NCBI GenBank assembly: GCA_046152955.1
Contig: JBJXGA010000485.1
Span: 1 to 12,009, forward strand
From: SIAF01 sp046152955
GTDB lineage: Bacteria > Planctomycetota > Planctomycetia > Planctomycetales > Planctomycetaceae
DNA: 12,009 nt
Direction: 5' to 3'
A program made the position numbers and the translations under genes. Position 1 is the first letter of the stretch. The number at the start of each line of letters is the position of its first letter. The notes under the pieces were generated by a model. The model saw nothing but the letters and a program-made list of their open reading frames with translations, searched no databases and had not been told where the DNA came from. Of the stretch, positions 1 to 6,748 are shown in pieces.

Positions 1-2
1 AA

Positions 3-2588
3 CGGTTGATAACGGTCTTTTGTGGTCCATTCCCCACGGACGATGGTGTCGAGGGATGCCCCTACGTTCAGTCTCCTATGGCGGAGCACCTCGTTCGGAA
101 ATCGGGAACTGCCGTGCGATTTGTCGAGGCCTCACCGGATTGCGATAACGCTGCTGTTCGTCACCTTACCGATGAAGAAGTCGATAAGGTAGTTCACGGG
201 GAATGGTGTTCTCCCGCCGCGTTGGTTCAACCGGGAATTGCACCCCGGCTGAAGATCTTTGCAAACAGCGGGATGGGGAAATCGATTCTGTTGTTGTTCG
301 CAGAAGGTTCGATCGCCTATCGTGAACAGAGTCCGCTAGTGCCGCTACGGATCGGGAAGACCGACGGCGACAGTCCGACTCTCTCGTCGGTGAATTGGAA
401 GGGGACGGTGGATCAAACCCGCCAGGTTCTTCTCGAACGGTTCCTGGGGCGTTATGTCCCGAAGGACTTCGAGGCCCGGGGGCTGACCTGGCTCAAGTAC
501 AAGATGGACCATGGCGAAGTTGTCTTTTTATTAGACGCCCTAGATCAGATCCATTCGCCAGTAGATGGACTGGGCACGTTTCTTCAAGCGAAGGGAGTCC
601 GCTCGTGCCCAGTGTTGCTGACTGGCCGCCCGGAAGCGATGGACACCGTGGAAGCGTTCGCAGGAAACGACTGGACCACGCTGGAATTGTTGCCGTTCGG
701 CAAGGACGAGCAGGTTCGGCTACTCGGCGCGCGGGCTGCTGCCGAATTGCTGCCAGAAAGAGAGTCGGTTGACTTTAGAAGCACCGTGGACGAAGTCCGC
801 CGGCATGGCTGGAAGGATCTATTGGAAGTTCCGCTGTTGTTAAAACTGCTGAAGGATCTGTCCCAACCGCAGGAGGGGGGGCAGCCGAGTCGCCTGAGTA
901 TGATCACAAACCGGTATTCGCTCTACTGCCAGGCGACCGAACACCTGATCGACCAGGGACTGAAGTCGCTCCTGCAGTCGGAGTCCCGCAATATTCGAAT
1001 TGATCGAGACGAAGTTTTCTCGCTGCTGAAAAAACTTGCCTGGCTGACCGTGAGTAGACATGACTTCAGCGCCACGCTTCGTAGTAAGTTGAAAGAAGAC
1101 GCGAAGGCCATCATTGGCAAAAACGAATTCGTCGCTCTCCAACAGATCAACGTCCTCTCCGGACATGGCCTATTCGATCGGTTGTCGCCCGGAGGGATCG
1201 AGTGGCGGCATCGCTCGTTCATGGAGTTCTATGCCGGTTGCGTCCTGGCGGAGCAAATGGCGGCCCATCGGGATGGCAAGCCGCCAGCGAACAGTCCGGA
1301 CAGCCTCGGATTGTTGCTGAACGCCATCCATGAGACGTCTGCGGACGACCGCAGTTCAATTCGCTCCCGAGCCACGGGCGTCGAAGAGGATCCGCCTGGG
1401 TGGCGCGATCGGCGCGGCGACTGGCAAGAGACGCTGCGGTTCGCCCTGACTGCGGCTGAGGAAGGGGCACGTGACGCTCTCGCGCGTGAACTCATCGCCC
1501 GCGGCAATCCCTGGGTCGTTTACGATACCATCGACCGAGACCGGCTCTCATTGGGCGAAGAGACCGCTCGAACGGTCCGTTGGCTCGTGCATCGAAATCT
1601 GACCTATAAGCGCGACTACTCCAAAGCACATGCCGCGAACGCCTCACGCCCGGCTCTGGCGGCGAACGTGCAGCCTATTCTGGAACAGTCGCCGCAGCTT
1701 GGTTGGCGCGACAGCGCCTGCCTGGTCCCCGCGTGCGAACTGCTTGATGGGTGGTCCGTTGAAGAGTTGGACTTGCGCGATCCCTTCGCCTTGGTCCGTC
1801 GACTGACTCCGCGGTTCCAGCGGGAAGGGGTCGCGTTTCAGAAATCTCAGCCTCAGGCGCTGAAGACGTTTTTCCAGGAACAATTCGTCCCACTTCCGGA
1901 CGGCACGTTGAACGCCTGGGAATTCCATCCCATGAACACTGTCTCAGAATGGCGCAAAATGCGGGTGCGAAAGCCGTATCGCATCCCAATTCGCGGAATT
2001 GAGTTGGCCGATTTTCCGGTCACCAATGAGCTCTGGGAATTGTTTGAGCCCGGCCACAGACGCTGGCGGAATGAATACAGTAGTCATGGTGAACAGCCTG
2101 CCGTGTATGTCAACTGGTTCATGGCGAACGCCTTCTGTACCTGGCTGACGGCTTGTGATCCCCAGGGGAGAAAGTATCGCCTCCCCACAGAATGGGAATG
2201 GGAATATGCCTGTCGTTGGGGCACCGGGAGCGAATACTGGTGGGGGAATGATCCGATAGAGGACTTGCTGAACTCCAGTAAGAAATTTGGCCTTCGCCGG
2301 ACGAATTCCCGAGACGAGGCCATCGAGCGATTTCAAGCGGCGAACGCCTGGCATCCAAGTCGGACCAATGACCCTGCAGGTCTCCTGGACATGCACGGCA
2401 ATGTGTGGGAGTGGTGTGCAAGCTTGAGGGAGGCGGCGGGTTTTGTGGTCCGCGGCGGTTCCTGGGGCAACAACGCCAGGGACTCGCGCTCGTCAGACTA
2501 CCTCGACTTAAACGCCGTCACTCGCAGCTACGTCATTGGATTTCGAGTGTGTCGAGTGAGCGGGTCTTCCGAGGCGTCCTCATCATGA
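3..2588 (+). CDS. NACHT/STAND NTPase with C-terminal FGE-like variable domain (DGR target 1), 5'-partial
   Basis: The reading frame is open to the left edge. The first start-like codon is a TTG at 6, but the P-loop follows after only about 85 residues, so the gene almost certainly begins outside the window and its effector domain is not visible. Numbered from the TTG, a Walker A motif ANSGMGKS lies at residues 86-93, a Walker B LLDALD at 175-180, followed by LLTGRPE, as in NACHT-type STAND ATPases. A helical middle region contains WRHRSFMEFYAG, which is matched in the second target protein. Residues ~640-860 form an FGE-sulfatase/C-type-lectin-like domain: PAVYVNW (698), YRLPTEWEWEYA (724-735), NVWEWC, RGGSW (816-820) and a terminal GFRV. 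Residues 821-844 are encoded by VR1. The NTPase presumably couples ligand sensing by the C-terminal domain to an N-terminal effector; this role is inferred from the architecture. Confidence 0.9.
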   Translation, partial: RLITVFCGPFPTDDGVEGCPYVQSPMAEHLVRKSGTAVRFVEASPDCDNAAVRHLTDEEVDKVVHGEWCSPAALVQPGIAPRLKIFANSGMGKSILLLFAEGSIAYREQSPLVPLRIGKTDGDSPTLSSVNWKGTVDQTRQVLLERFLGRYVPKDFEARGLTWLKYKMDHGEVVFLLDALDQIHSPVDGLGTFLQAKGVRSCPVLLTGRPEAMDTVEAFAGNDWTTLELLPFGKDEQVRLLGARAAAELLPERESVDFRSTVDEVRRHGWKDLLEVPLLLKLLKDLSQPQEGGQPSRLSMITNRYSLYCQATEHLIDQGLKSLLQSESRNIRIDRDEVFSLLKKLAWLTVSRHDFSATLRSKLKEDAKAIIGKNEFVALQQINVLSGHGLFDRLSPGGIEWRHRSFMEFYAGCVLAEQMAAHRDGKPPANSPDSLGLLLNAIHETSADDRSSIRSRATGVEEDPPGWRDRRGDWQETLRFALTAAEEGARDALARELIARGNPWVVYDTIDRDRLSLGEETARTVRWLVHRNLTYKRDYSKAHAANASRPALAANVQPILEQSPQLGWRDSACLVPACELLDGWSVEELDLRDPFALVRRLTPRFQREGVAFQKSQPQALKTFFQEQFVPLPDGTLNAWEFHPMNTVSEWRKMRVRKPYRIPIRGIELADFPVTNELWELFEPGHRRWRNEYSSHGEQPAVYVNWFMANAFCTWLTACDPQGRKYRLPTEWEWEYACRWGTGSEYWWGNDPIEDLLNSSKKFGLRRTNSRDEAIERFQAANAWHPSRTNDPAGLLDMHGNVWEWCASLREAAGFVVRGGSWGNNARDSRSSDYLDLNAVTRSYVIGFRVCRVSGSSEASSS
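2429..2578 (+). repeat. DGR variable repeat VR1
   Basis: This segment matches the template repeat at 11501-11651 without gaps (offset 9073). In the core 2466-2543 (26 codons) it differs from the TR at 25 positions: 16 are TR adenines and 9 are other bases, for example CGC to TAC and ACC to AAC. The flanks are highly similar: GGAGGCGG...CTCCTGG upstream and TTTCGAGTGTGTCG downstream. It encodes the end of the FGE-like domain of the left target. The adenine excess shows DGR-type diversification. The non-adenine changes suggest an older copy, or diversification from a related but different TR. Confidence 0.85.
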
Positions 2589-2604
2589 ACTCTGATGGGG
2601 GATG

Positions 2605-2626
2605 CAAGGGGGGTACTCCCCCCTTG
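2605..2626. repeat. Hairpin/cruciform downstream of VR1 (DGR target-site element)
   Basis: A perfect 9-bp stem (CAAGGGGGG / CCCCCCTTG) encloses a TACT loop, 16 bases after the target's stop codon. A near-identical hairpin follows VR2, and none follows the TR. In the Bordetella phage DGR a short-loop hairpin just downstream of the VR is needed for efficient retrohoming, so this is read as the equivalent recognition element. It could double as a terminator, although no U-tract follows. Confidence 0.75.
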
Positions 2627-2776
2627 TTGCGCGCGATACAAGAATTGTGGACTTCCAGGATCAGATTCACCGCGTCCCTCCAGTCGCACGGCAAAATCTC
2701 CAGTTCCGATCGGGTGCTATTCGCGAAGCCCCGGGTTGCTACGAGTATGCCAACGCCAATCGTGTCGACTGTCAAC

Positions 2777-2850
2777 GCCGCGCCCGACAACTCCAAAAGC
2801 ATTGACTTTCAAAGCCGCGCCTGACAACGCCAAAGGCGTTGAATTGCAAA
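2777..2850. repeat. Tandem repeat, two 37-base units
   Basis: Two adjacent 37-base units (2777-2813 and 2814-2850) both begin GCCGCGCC and end CAAA. They differ at a handful of positions. The second unit contains the inverted repeat CAACGCCAAAGGCGTTG and runs directly into the larger dispersed repeat copy that follows. Confidence 0.7.
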
Positions 2851-2928
2851 GCCCAGGGTTGCCGCCACAGGCGGCTACCCTGGGTACGTCGCCATCCCAA
2901 TCGCCAGGCCCCTGATGGGGGCCAACCC
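2825..2928 (+). repeat. Dispersed intergenic repeat, copy A
   Basis: A composite of three small hairpins: CAACGCC/GGCGTTG, GCCGCC/GGCGGC flanked by CCCAGGG/CCCTGGG, and GGCCCC/GGGGCC. The same order of elements recurs at 3181-3280, and the first two recur inverted at 3075-3137. Repeats with this AAAGCCCAG...GCCGCC..GGCGGCTACCCTG pattern resemble ones I associate with Planctomycetota intergenic DNA. That association is from memory and was not checked here. Confidence 0.7.
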
Positions 2929-3074
2929 GCTGGCCAAACATTGCCACCGCCAATTAGAACGTCAACGTCAACTCCACGCCTCCGCGAACAAACGGCATCG
3001 AAAATCCGAAATCCTGCCTTGCCGCACGTGCCGGTGGAATTCCTTCAGGATTCATCGACTGTGGGGGGACTCTT

Positions 3075-3137
3075 CCCAGGGTAGCTGGCTCCGCCAGCAA
3101 CTGGGCTTTGTTATTCAACGCCGTTGGCGTTGTTGGC
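3075..3137 (-). repeat. Dispersed intergenic repeat, copy C (inverted)
   Basis: Read on the minus strand, it runs CCAACAACGCCAACGGCGTTG, AACAAAGCCCAG, a diverged GGCGGAGCC arm, then AGCTACCCTGGG. This is the same element order as copies A and B in opposite orientation. Together the copies form an inverted pair able to fold over the intervening DNA. Confidence 0.65.
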
Positions 3138-3180
3138 ACGGGACGTGTCCTCTTGTTGGTGACGCCACACTCCGCGCCAA

Positions 3181-3280
3181 GGACGCTGAAGGCGTCCCAT
3201 ATCAAAGCCCAGTTGCCGCCGCAGGCGGCTACCCTGTGTACGTTGCCACCAATCGCCAGGCCCCTGAAGGGGGCCAACCC
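3181..3280 (+). repeat. Dispersed intergenic repeat, copy B
   Basis: A direct copy of the element at 2825-2928. It contains GGACGC..GCGTCC, then CAAAGCCCAG, GCCGCCGCAGGCGGC, TACCCTG and AATCGCCAGGCCCCTGA, and it ends GGGGGCCAACCC. The first small hairpin has a different arm sequence but keeps its pairing (GGACGCTGAAGGCGTCC). This compensatory-like change hints that the structure rather than the sequence is conserved. Confidence 0.7.
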
Positions 3281-3400
3281 TCTCGACAGATGTCACGATG
3301 CATTTCGGTCGTCCCGGTTCGCGCCGACGGTAGTGGACCGTGACCGAGCTGGCCGGTTCCGCCATCGCAGTCTCCGACTTTATCGGGAGGCTCCTTCTTC

Positions 3401-4933
3401 CTATTCCGTCGCGGGCTTCTCCTCCGACGAGGCGTATTTGGACAACACCTCATCGATGAACGCCTCGCCTTTCGCGAGTTCCCGCTCCACCGCATATTTC
3501 GTCAGACCGGTGTCAGCCTGGATGCGCGACACACTCCATTTCTTGATCCTTCTCAGAGACAAGATGTGCCGCTGCAGGTCGCTCATCCGATCCTTAGCCA
3601 TTGAGATCCCGATCACGCACCTGAACTTTGTGCGGCTCCGGCGGTGGAGCCCGTTATACCGATCTTCATTCATATCCATCACCTCCTTGATCTTGTCCTT
3701 CGTCGCATTCTCGCAGTACCTGAGCCGGACAAATTCGCGTTCATCCGTCGCCAACTCACCGATGTGATTTGCGAGAATCGAGCCTCCCTCTTTTCTGACC
3801 AGGGCCACAAGCAAGTCGTCTTCCGACGCGCGATTGGCTCGCGGTTTCGGGGGTAACACCTGGTTGATGATCGCCATCCCCTCTTTGAGGTGCCGCTTCA
3901 CGGATTTCCGATCCAGCTTGGTTTCGGCCTCGATCTCGGGATATAGCAACTCCTGGACCTCGCGGAGGAAGACGACGCGCCGTTGCAAATCAGGTAGAGT
4001 CTTCCCTGCCTCTTGCATACCGGACAGGATCCTCAATTTCTCAAGCGTACTCTCAGACAGGTCGGCATACTGATCTGCCGTCAGCCCCATAATTGTCATG
4101 ACTTGATCTGTCGTCAATTCCTCCTTGTGCTTTAAGATTACGAATTCCCGCTCAGCTTCCGGCAACTCGTCGACGTGTTTCATCAGGATCGAGACGTCCT
4201 CGTTTTTGACCAGAGCTTCAGGTGGAGCATCAGCCAGACCTCGATCGGCCGGCGCCGTATTTTCCTGCGCCTCGACGGCAGCATCATTCCACTGCGCCTC
4301 TGGCCGCCGATTTTCCAAGCGTTCCTGATCTCGCAACACGCTCCTGGCGACAGTAAACACCAACCCGATAAGATCGCGATCATGTCCGGTCGCCGGCAAA
4401 TACCGGTGCAATTTGAGCAGGGTTTTCTGAATCAAGTCGTCGGGTTCCTCCCGCAAGCCCGAATTCGTCGGGAAGCGCGTTTTCAGTTTCGGCACAAGCA
4501 CCGACGCCAACTTTTCAAACTTCTCTTGATACTCCTCCACGCTGACTTTGCCCAAGTTCCGACACGCCCCCAACAGCGTGAGCAGTTCAATATCGTTGCC
4601 CCGACGGGCGGTCTTTTGGGCCCATGCCACGAGGTCTTGACTTTCCAGCCCTTGGCCCACCCCTCGAACAATCGCCTTGAACATCCGGACAACCGTCGGT
4701 CCAACGAGTTCCTCGCCCAGCTTTCGCTGACGCAGTTCGTCCCGTGCCCATTCCTGGAGTTTCGGACCGATGACTTCTTTCAGCCGCTCTTTTTCCCAGT
4801 CGACCTCACTCTCCACTCCGCCCCGCAGCGCGTCCCGCAACGCCAGGAGCGCCTGCTGGATTTGGTCGTCGGTAACCGGCGAGCCAACGTCTGCTGGCTG
4901 GTCGCGGGGCGTCTGATCCCTGTTCGACATCAT
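3401..4933 (-). CDS. Sigma-70/ECF-like protein with duplicated regions
   Basis: A 510-aa protein, much longer than a typical ~200-aa ECF sigma factor. Residues ~139-203 resemble sigma region 2 (DDLIQKTLLKLHRYL followed by LVFTVARSVLRDQ). Residues ~240-361 contain a region-4-like helix-turn-helix unit (ELPEAEREFVILKHKEELT). Residues ~377-500 repeat this unit (ELATDEREFVRLRYCENAT), each ending in a similar RHLKEG..INQVL or ERELAKG..IDEVL helix. A weaker region-2-like copy may lie at ~53-115 (PKL...VRMFKAI...DLVAWAQKTAR). The start is placed at the ATG whose codon overlaps the upstream gene's stop (ATGA). It has a strong Shine-Dalgarno sequence four bases upstream; an ATG 45 bases further out lies inside the previous gene. 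It probably directs or modulates transcription. Whether it acts on the DGR genes is unknown. Confidence 0.75.
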   Translation of the reverse strand: MMSNRDQTPRDQPADVGSPVTDDQIQQALLALRDALRGGVESEVDWEKERLKEVIGPKLQEWARDELRQRKLGEELVGPTVVRMFKAIVRGVGQGLESQDLVAWAQKTARRGNDIELLTLLGACRNLGKVSVEEYQEKFEKLASVLVPKLKTRFPTNSGLREEPDDLIQKTLLKLHRYLPATGHDRDLIGLVFTVARSVLRDQERLENRRPEAQWNDAAVEAQENTAPADRGLADAPPEALVKNEDVSILMKHVDELPEAEREFVILKHKEELTTDQVMTIMGLTADQYADLSESTLEKLRILSGMQEAGKTLPDLQRRVVFLREVQELLYPEIEAETKLDRKSVKRHLKEGMAIINQVLPPKPRANRASEDDLLVALVRKEGGSILANHIGELATDEREFVRLRYCENATKDKIKEVMDMNEDRYNGLHRRSRTKFRCVIGISMAKDRMSDLQRHILSLRRIKKWSVSRIQADTGLTKYAVERELAKGEAFIDEVLSKYASSEEKPATE

Positions 4934-6018
4934 TTCCCCTCCTTTCCCACCGGCGATGCTTCCAGAATCCAGGTGCATTCCTCGGCCAACAGGTCGCTGC
5001 GACCGGCCAGATCAAACTCGAATTGATCGGCGGCGCCTGGCAATGATCGCAATGCGAACACCGCGTAGTTCTGCGCGCCGAGGAACTGGGTCACCTGCGA
5101 CGAACCCTCCTCGCGGCGATTGCTCAACATCCACAGATCGTCCGGCCGAAACGGGCGGACCTCCAGGCGAATGTCCGGCTCCTCGAATATTGCCGGAGGT
5201 CGGAACTTGGCAAGTCCCGTCCAAAGGGGTTGATTCGGTTCCGCGGAGAGCGGTAGCGCCTGGCAGTCGATCACCTGACGCTTCCCGTTGCCGTCGACTA
5301 CCAGCTCCGCGACGGCGAACAGCCCGTCGCTCGCTGCTCCCAGGTCGGCCCCAAAGTGGACCCGTCCGGTGATGTCCGCCGAGAGTCGCACGGATGGCGT
5401 CGGTTGTTTCAATGGGCTGATGGATTGTTTCGCGGCTTTGGAATCCCCTCGCAAAGTTCGCGGCACCTCTTCCTGCTTCCGGCGTTGGAGCCGCGGCGCG
5501 CTTGCCGCCGCCAGTTTCAATGGGGGCGAAGAGGCCGCCAGGTCCACAGGCGTCCCAGGCCGAACCACGCTGGTCCGTTTGAAGTCGATCGACTCCGTGG
5601 CGAACTCCGTCAACCACAACGTCCCGGCACACAAATGCTGTGGTCGCCAATGGTCGGGCCAGGCGTCCGAGCGGAGCCGGAACAATCCGGGAGCGGAGGC
5701 CACCGGTTCCAGCCAGACCATGAAATCGGCGGGGAGACCCCGGCTCATCCAGCGCGCGTTCAGCTCGATCGACTTCCCCTCCCGCAGCGCCGCACGCCAC
5801 TGGGGCTGGGGAGTGAGCGTGACCAGGAGCGCTTCACGACTCCGCCGAACCAATTCTGCCAACCAGGCCCGCTCTTCGGCGGACGGCTCACTCGCCACGG
5901 AATCCGATTCGGTTTCCTCGTCTCCCATTTCGATTTCCCCCTCCAAGGCACGCCGCCGAGCGTTTTCTTGATGATTCAACTGAGTTTCATCCCACTTCGA
6001 TCGTCTTTTGGCGTTCAT
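4930..6018 (-). CDS. Uncharacterised 362-aa protein, partner of the sigma-like gene
   Basis: I do not recognise the family. The start is the ATG at 6018, which has AGGAGG eight bases upstream; a GTG 18 bases further out overlaps that ribosome site. The N-terminal ~45 residues are charged (KRRSKWDETQ, then an acidic EGEIEMGDEETESDS stretch). Residues ~85-155 form a globular-looking segment (FMVWLEPV..PGLFRLRSDAWPDHW..GTLWLTEF). A basic, proline/serine-rich linker lies at ~165-215. A second beta-rich segment runs from ~215 to the end (VHFGADLG, LFAVAELVVDG, IRLEVRPFRPDDLWMLS, YAVFALRSLPG). No signal peptide or membrane segment is visible. The four-base overlap with the sigma-like gene suggests a functional pair, possibly a regulator of that factor, but nothing in the sequence proves this. 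Confidence 0.75.
   Translation of the reverse strand: MNAKRRSKWDETQLNHQENARRRALEGEIEMGDEETESDSVASEPSAEERAWLAELVRRSREALLVTLTPQPQWRAALREGKSIELNARWMSRGLPADFMVWLEPVASAPGLFRLRSDAWPDHWRPQHLCAGTLWLTEFATESIDFKRTSVVRPGTPVDLAASSPPLKLAAASAPRLQRRKQEEVPRTLRGDSKAAKQSISPLKQPTPSVRLSADITGRVHFGADLGAASDGLFAVAELVVDGNGKRQVIDCQALPLSAEPNQPLWTGLAKFRPPAIFEEPDIRLEVRPFRPDDLWMLSNRREEGSSQVTQFLGAQNYAVFALRSLPGAADQFEFDLAGRSDLLAEECTWILEASPVGKEGK
4936..4945 (-). promoter_or_regulatory. Ribosome binding site of the sigma-like gene
   Basis: On the minus strand AAAGGAGGGG ends two bases before the ATGATG start, inside the last codons of the upstream gene. It fixes the start at 4933 or 4930 and indicates translational coupling of the two genes. 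Confidence 0.8.
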
Positions 6019-6026
6019 GACACTGT

Positions 6027-6032
6027 CCTCCT
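6027..6032 (-). promoter_or_regulatory. Ribosome binding site of the 362-aa gene
   Basis: A perfect AGGAGG on the minus strand, eight bases before the ATG at 6018. It decides between this start and the upstream in-frame GTG, which overlaps it. Confidence 0.75.
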
Positions 6033-6129
6033 GCACTCATTCGCCGCCAGAGGCGTCTGCCGTGCGGGCCGACACGGACCGTGGCCACGACAAGATCGCC
6101 TCTTTCTATCACAACGCCAACCGAGTTTT

Positions 6130-6192
6130 CGATGGGGCGAAAATTAGCAATGTTTTCTCGATTTTTTTGAAAATTCCATAACTTGTTATAGC
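6130..6192. promoter_or_regulatory. AT-rich divergent promoter candidate
   Basis: This stretch is conspicuously AT-rich within GC-rich surroundings and sits between the two divergent start regions (6018 on minus, 6267 on plus). It contains TTGAAA followed 14 bases later by TATAGC on the plus strand, and a near-palindrome TTGTTATAGCAA that could be an operator. The -35/-10 spacing is poor, so the exact boxes are not reliable. The rest of 6019-6266 holds nothing I recognise. Confidence 0.35.
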
Positions 6193-6266
6193 AACAGGTT
6201 TTGCTGCCGCAGGCTTGATCCCGGATCCCCTGAAACGCCCCCCCCTGACACGTGAGTTTGCCCATC

Positions 6267-6665
6267 ATGTCCACTGCCTCATCCACCCCGCCAGTCGTTC
6301 GCGAACGGTATTACAACGCCGAGGGGGCCGAACTCCGCCTCACCTGTCGGGAAGGGAGCGGTCTGGTCGAGGTGACCCTCCCTGGCGGGAAAGACAAAGA
6401 GTCGGCACAGTCGGTCGAGATCGAAGTCCTCCTTCAGCCGCGCGACCGGCGAGGATTGGCGACCGGCCCGCCACTGGTCGTGTGCCGCGTGACTTGCGCG
6501 CTCCGTCCGCTTCCCAACGGCCGACGCGGCGGCCGGTTCTGGCTCCCCGGCGGTCTTTCGGGAGCGATGGCCCGCGATTGTCATTATCGATTTGTGCAGA
6601 GTACGATCGTTCCCCGCCAACAGAATGCGGACTCGCCCGGCGAAGATGGGCGTCGTGATGCGTAG
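6267..6665 (+). CDS. Uncharacterised 132-aa protein upstream of DGR target 2
   Basis: I do not recognise the family. The start used is ATG 6267; an in-frame GTG at 6252 is the alternative, and neither has a clear Shine-Dalgarno sequence. The protein looks beta-rich and soluble: ELRLTCREGSGLVEVTLPGG, VEIEVLLQPRD, LVVCRVTCALRPLP and GGRFWLPGGLSGAMARDCHYRF. It ends in a polar tail. There is no membrane segment or signal peptide. It lies 83 bases upstream of the large protease-NTPase target on the same strand, so the two are likely co-transcribed. A role as a small adaptor or regulator of that protein is possible but is inference only. Confidence 0.6.
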   Translation: MSTASSTPPVVRERYYNAEGAELRLTCREGSGLVEVTLPGGKDKESAQSVEIEVLLQPRDRRGLATGPPLVVCRVTCALRPLPNGRRGGRFWLPGGLSGAMARDCHYRFVQSTIVPRQQNADSPGEDGRRDA

Positions 6666-6748
6666 GGCGCCGTGGGTCTGCTGAATCAGCCAATGAATCC
6701 TACGTTGGACCAATACGACCGGAACAATCTCAATATGAGGGGCCGTTG

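Larger units (their letters stand above)
2589..3400. other. Gene-free intergenic region with repeat elements
   Basis: I see no convincing gene in these ~800 bases. Short open frames occur on both strands, but they overlap one another and translate into repeat-derived strings such as SPGLPPQAATLG rather than known domains. The contents are the VR1 hairpin, ~130 bases with nothing recognisable (2641-2776), a tandem 37-base duplication, and three copies of a hairpin-rich repeat, one of them inverted. The region separates the left target gene from the convergent sigma-like gene, so any terminators for both should lie here. Confidence 0.7.

Noticed and set aside
2605..2626. The VR1 hairpin as a simple rho-independent terminator
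   Set aside because: There is no U-run after the stem on either strand, and the matched hairpin after VR2 with the same TACT loop favours a DGR role. A secondary terminator role is not excluded.
2777..3280. The repeat cluster as a CRISPR array
   Set aside because: The copies are irregularly spaced, differ in orientation and are internally palindromic composites. There are no uniform spacers and no cas genes.
3108..3767. A 219-codon plus-strand open frame
   Set aside because: Its first part translates the intergenic repeat and the rest is antisense to the sigma-like gene.
4175..5026. A 283-codon plus-strand open frame opposite the sigma-like and 362-aa genes
   Set aside because: It is the antisense shadow of two well-supported minus-strand genes. 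It crosses their junction and shows no domain of its own.
5288..6147. Long plus-strand open frames (about 227 and 263 codons) opposite the 362-aa gene
   Set aside because: They are GC-driven shadows with no ribosome site and low-complexity Arg/Pro/Gly composition. The minus-strand gene has a perfect AGGAGG and couples to its neighbour.
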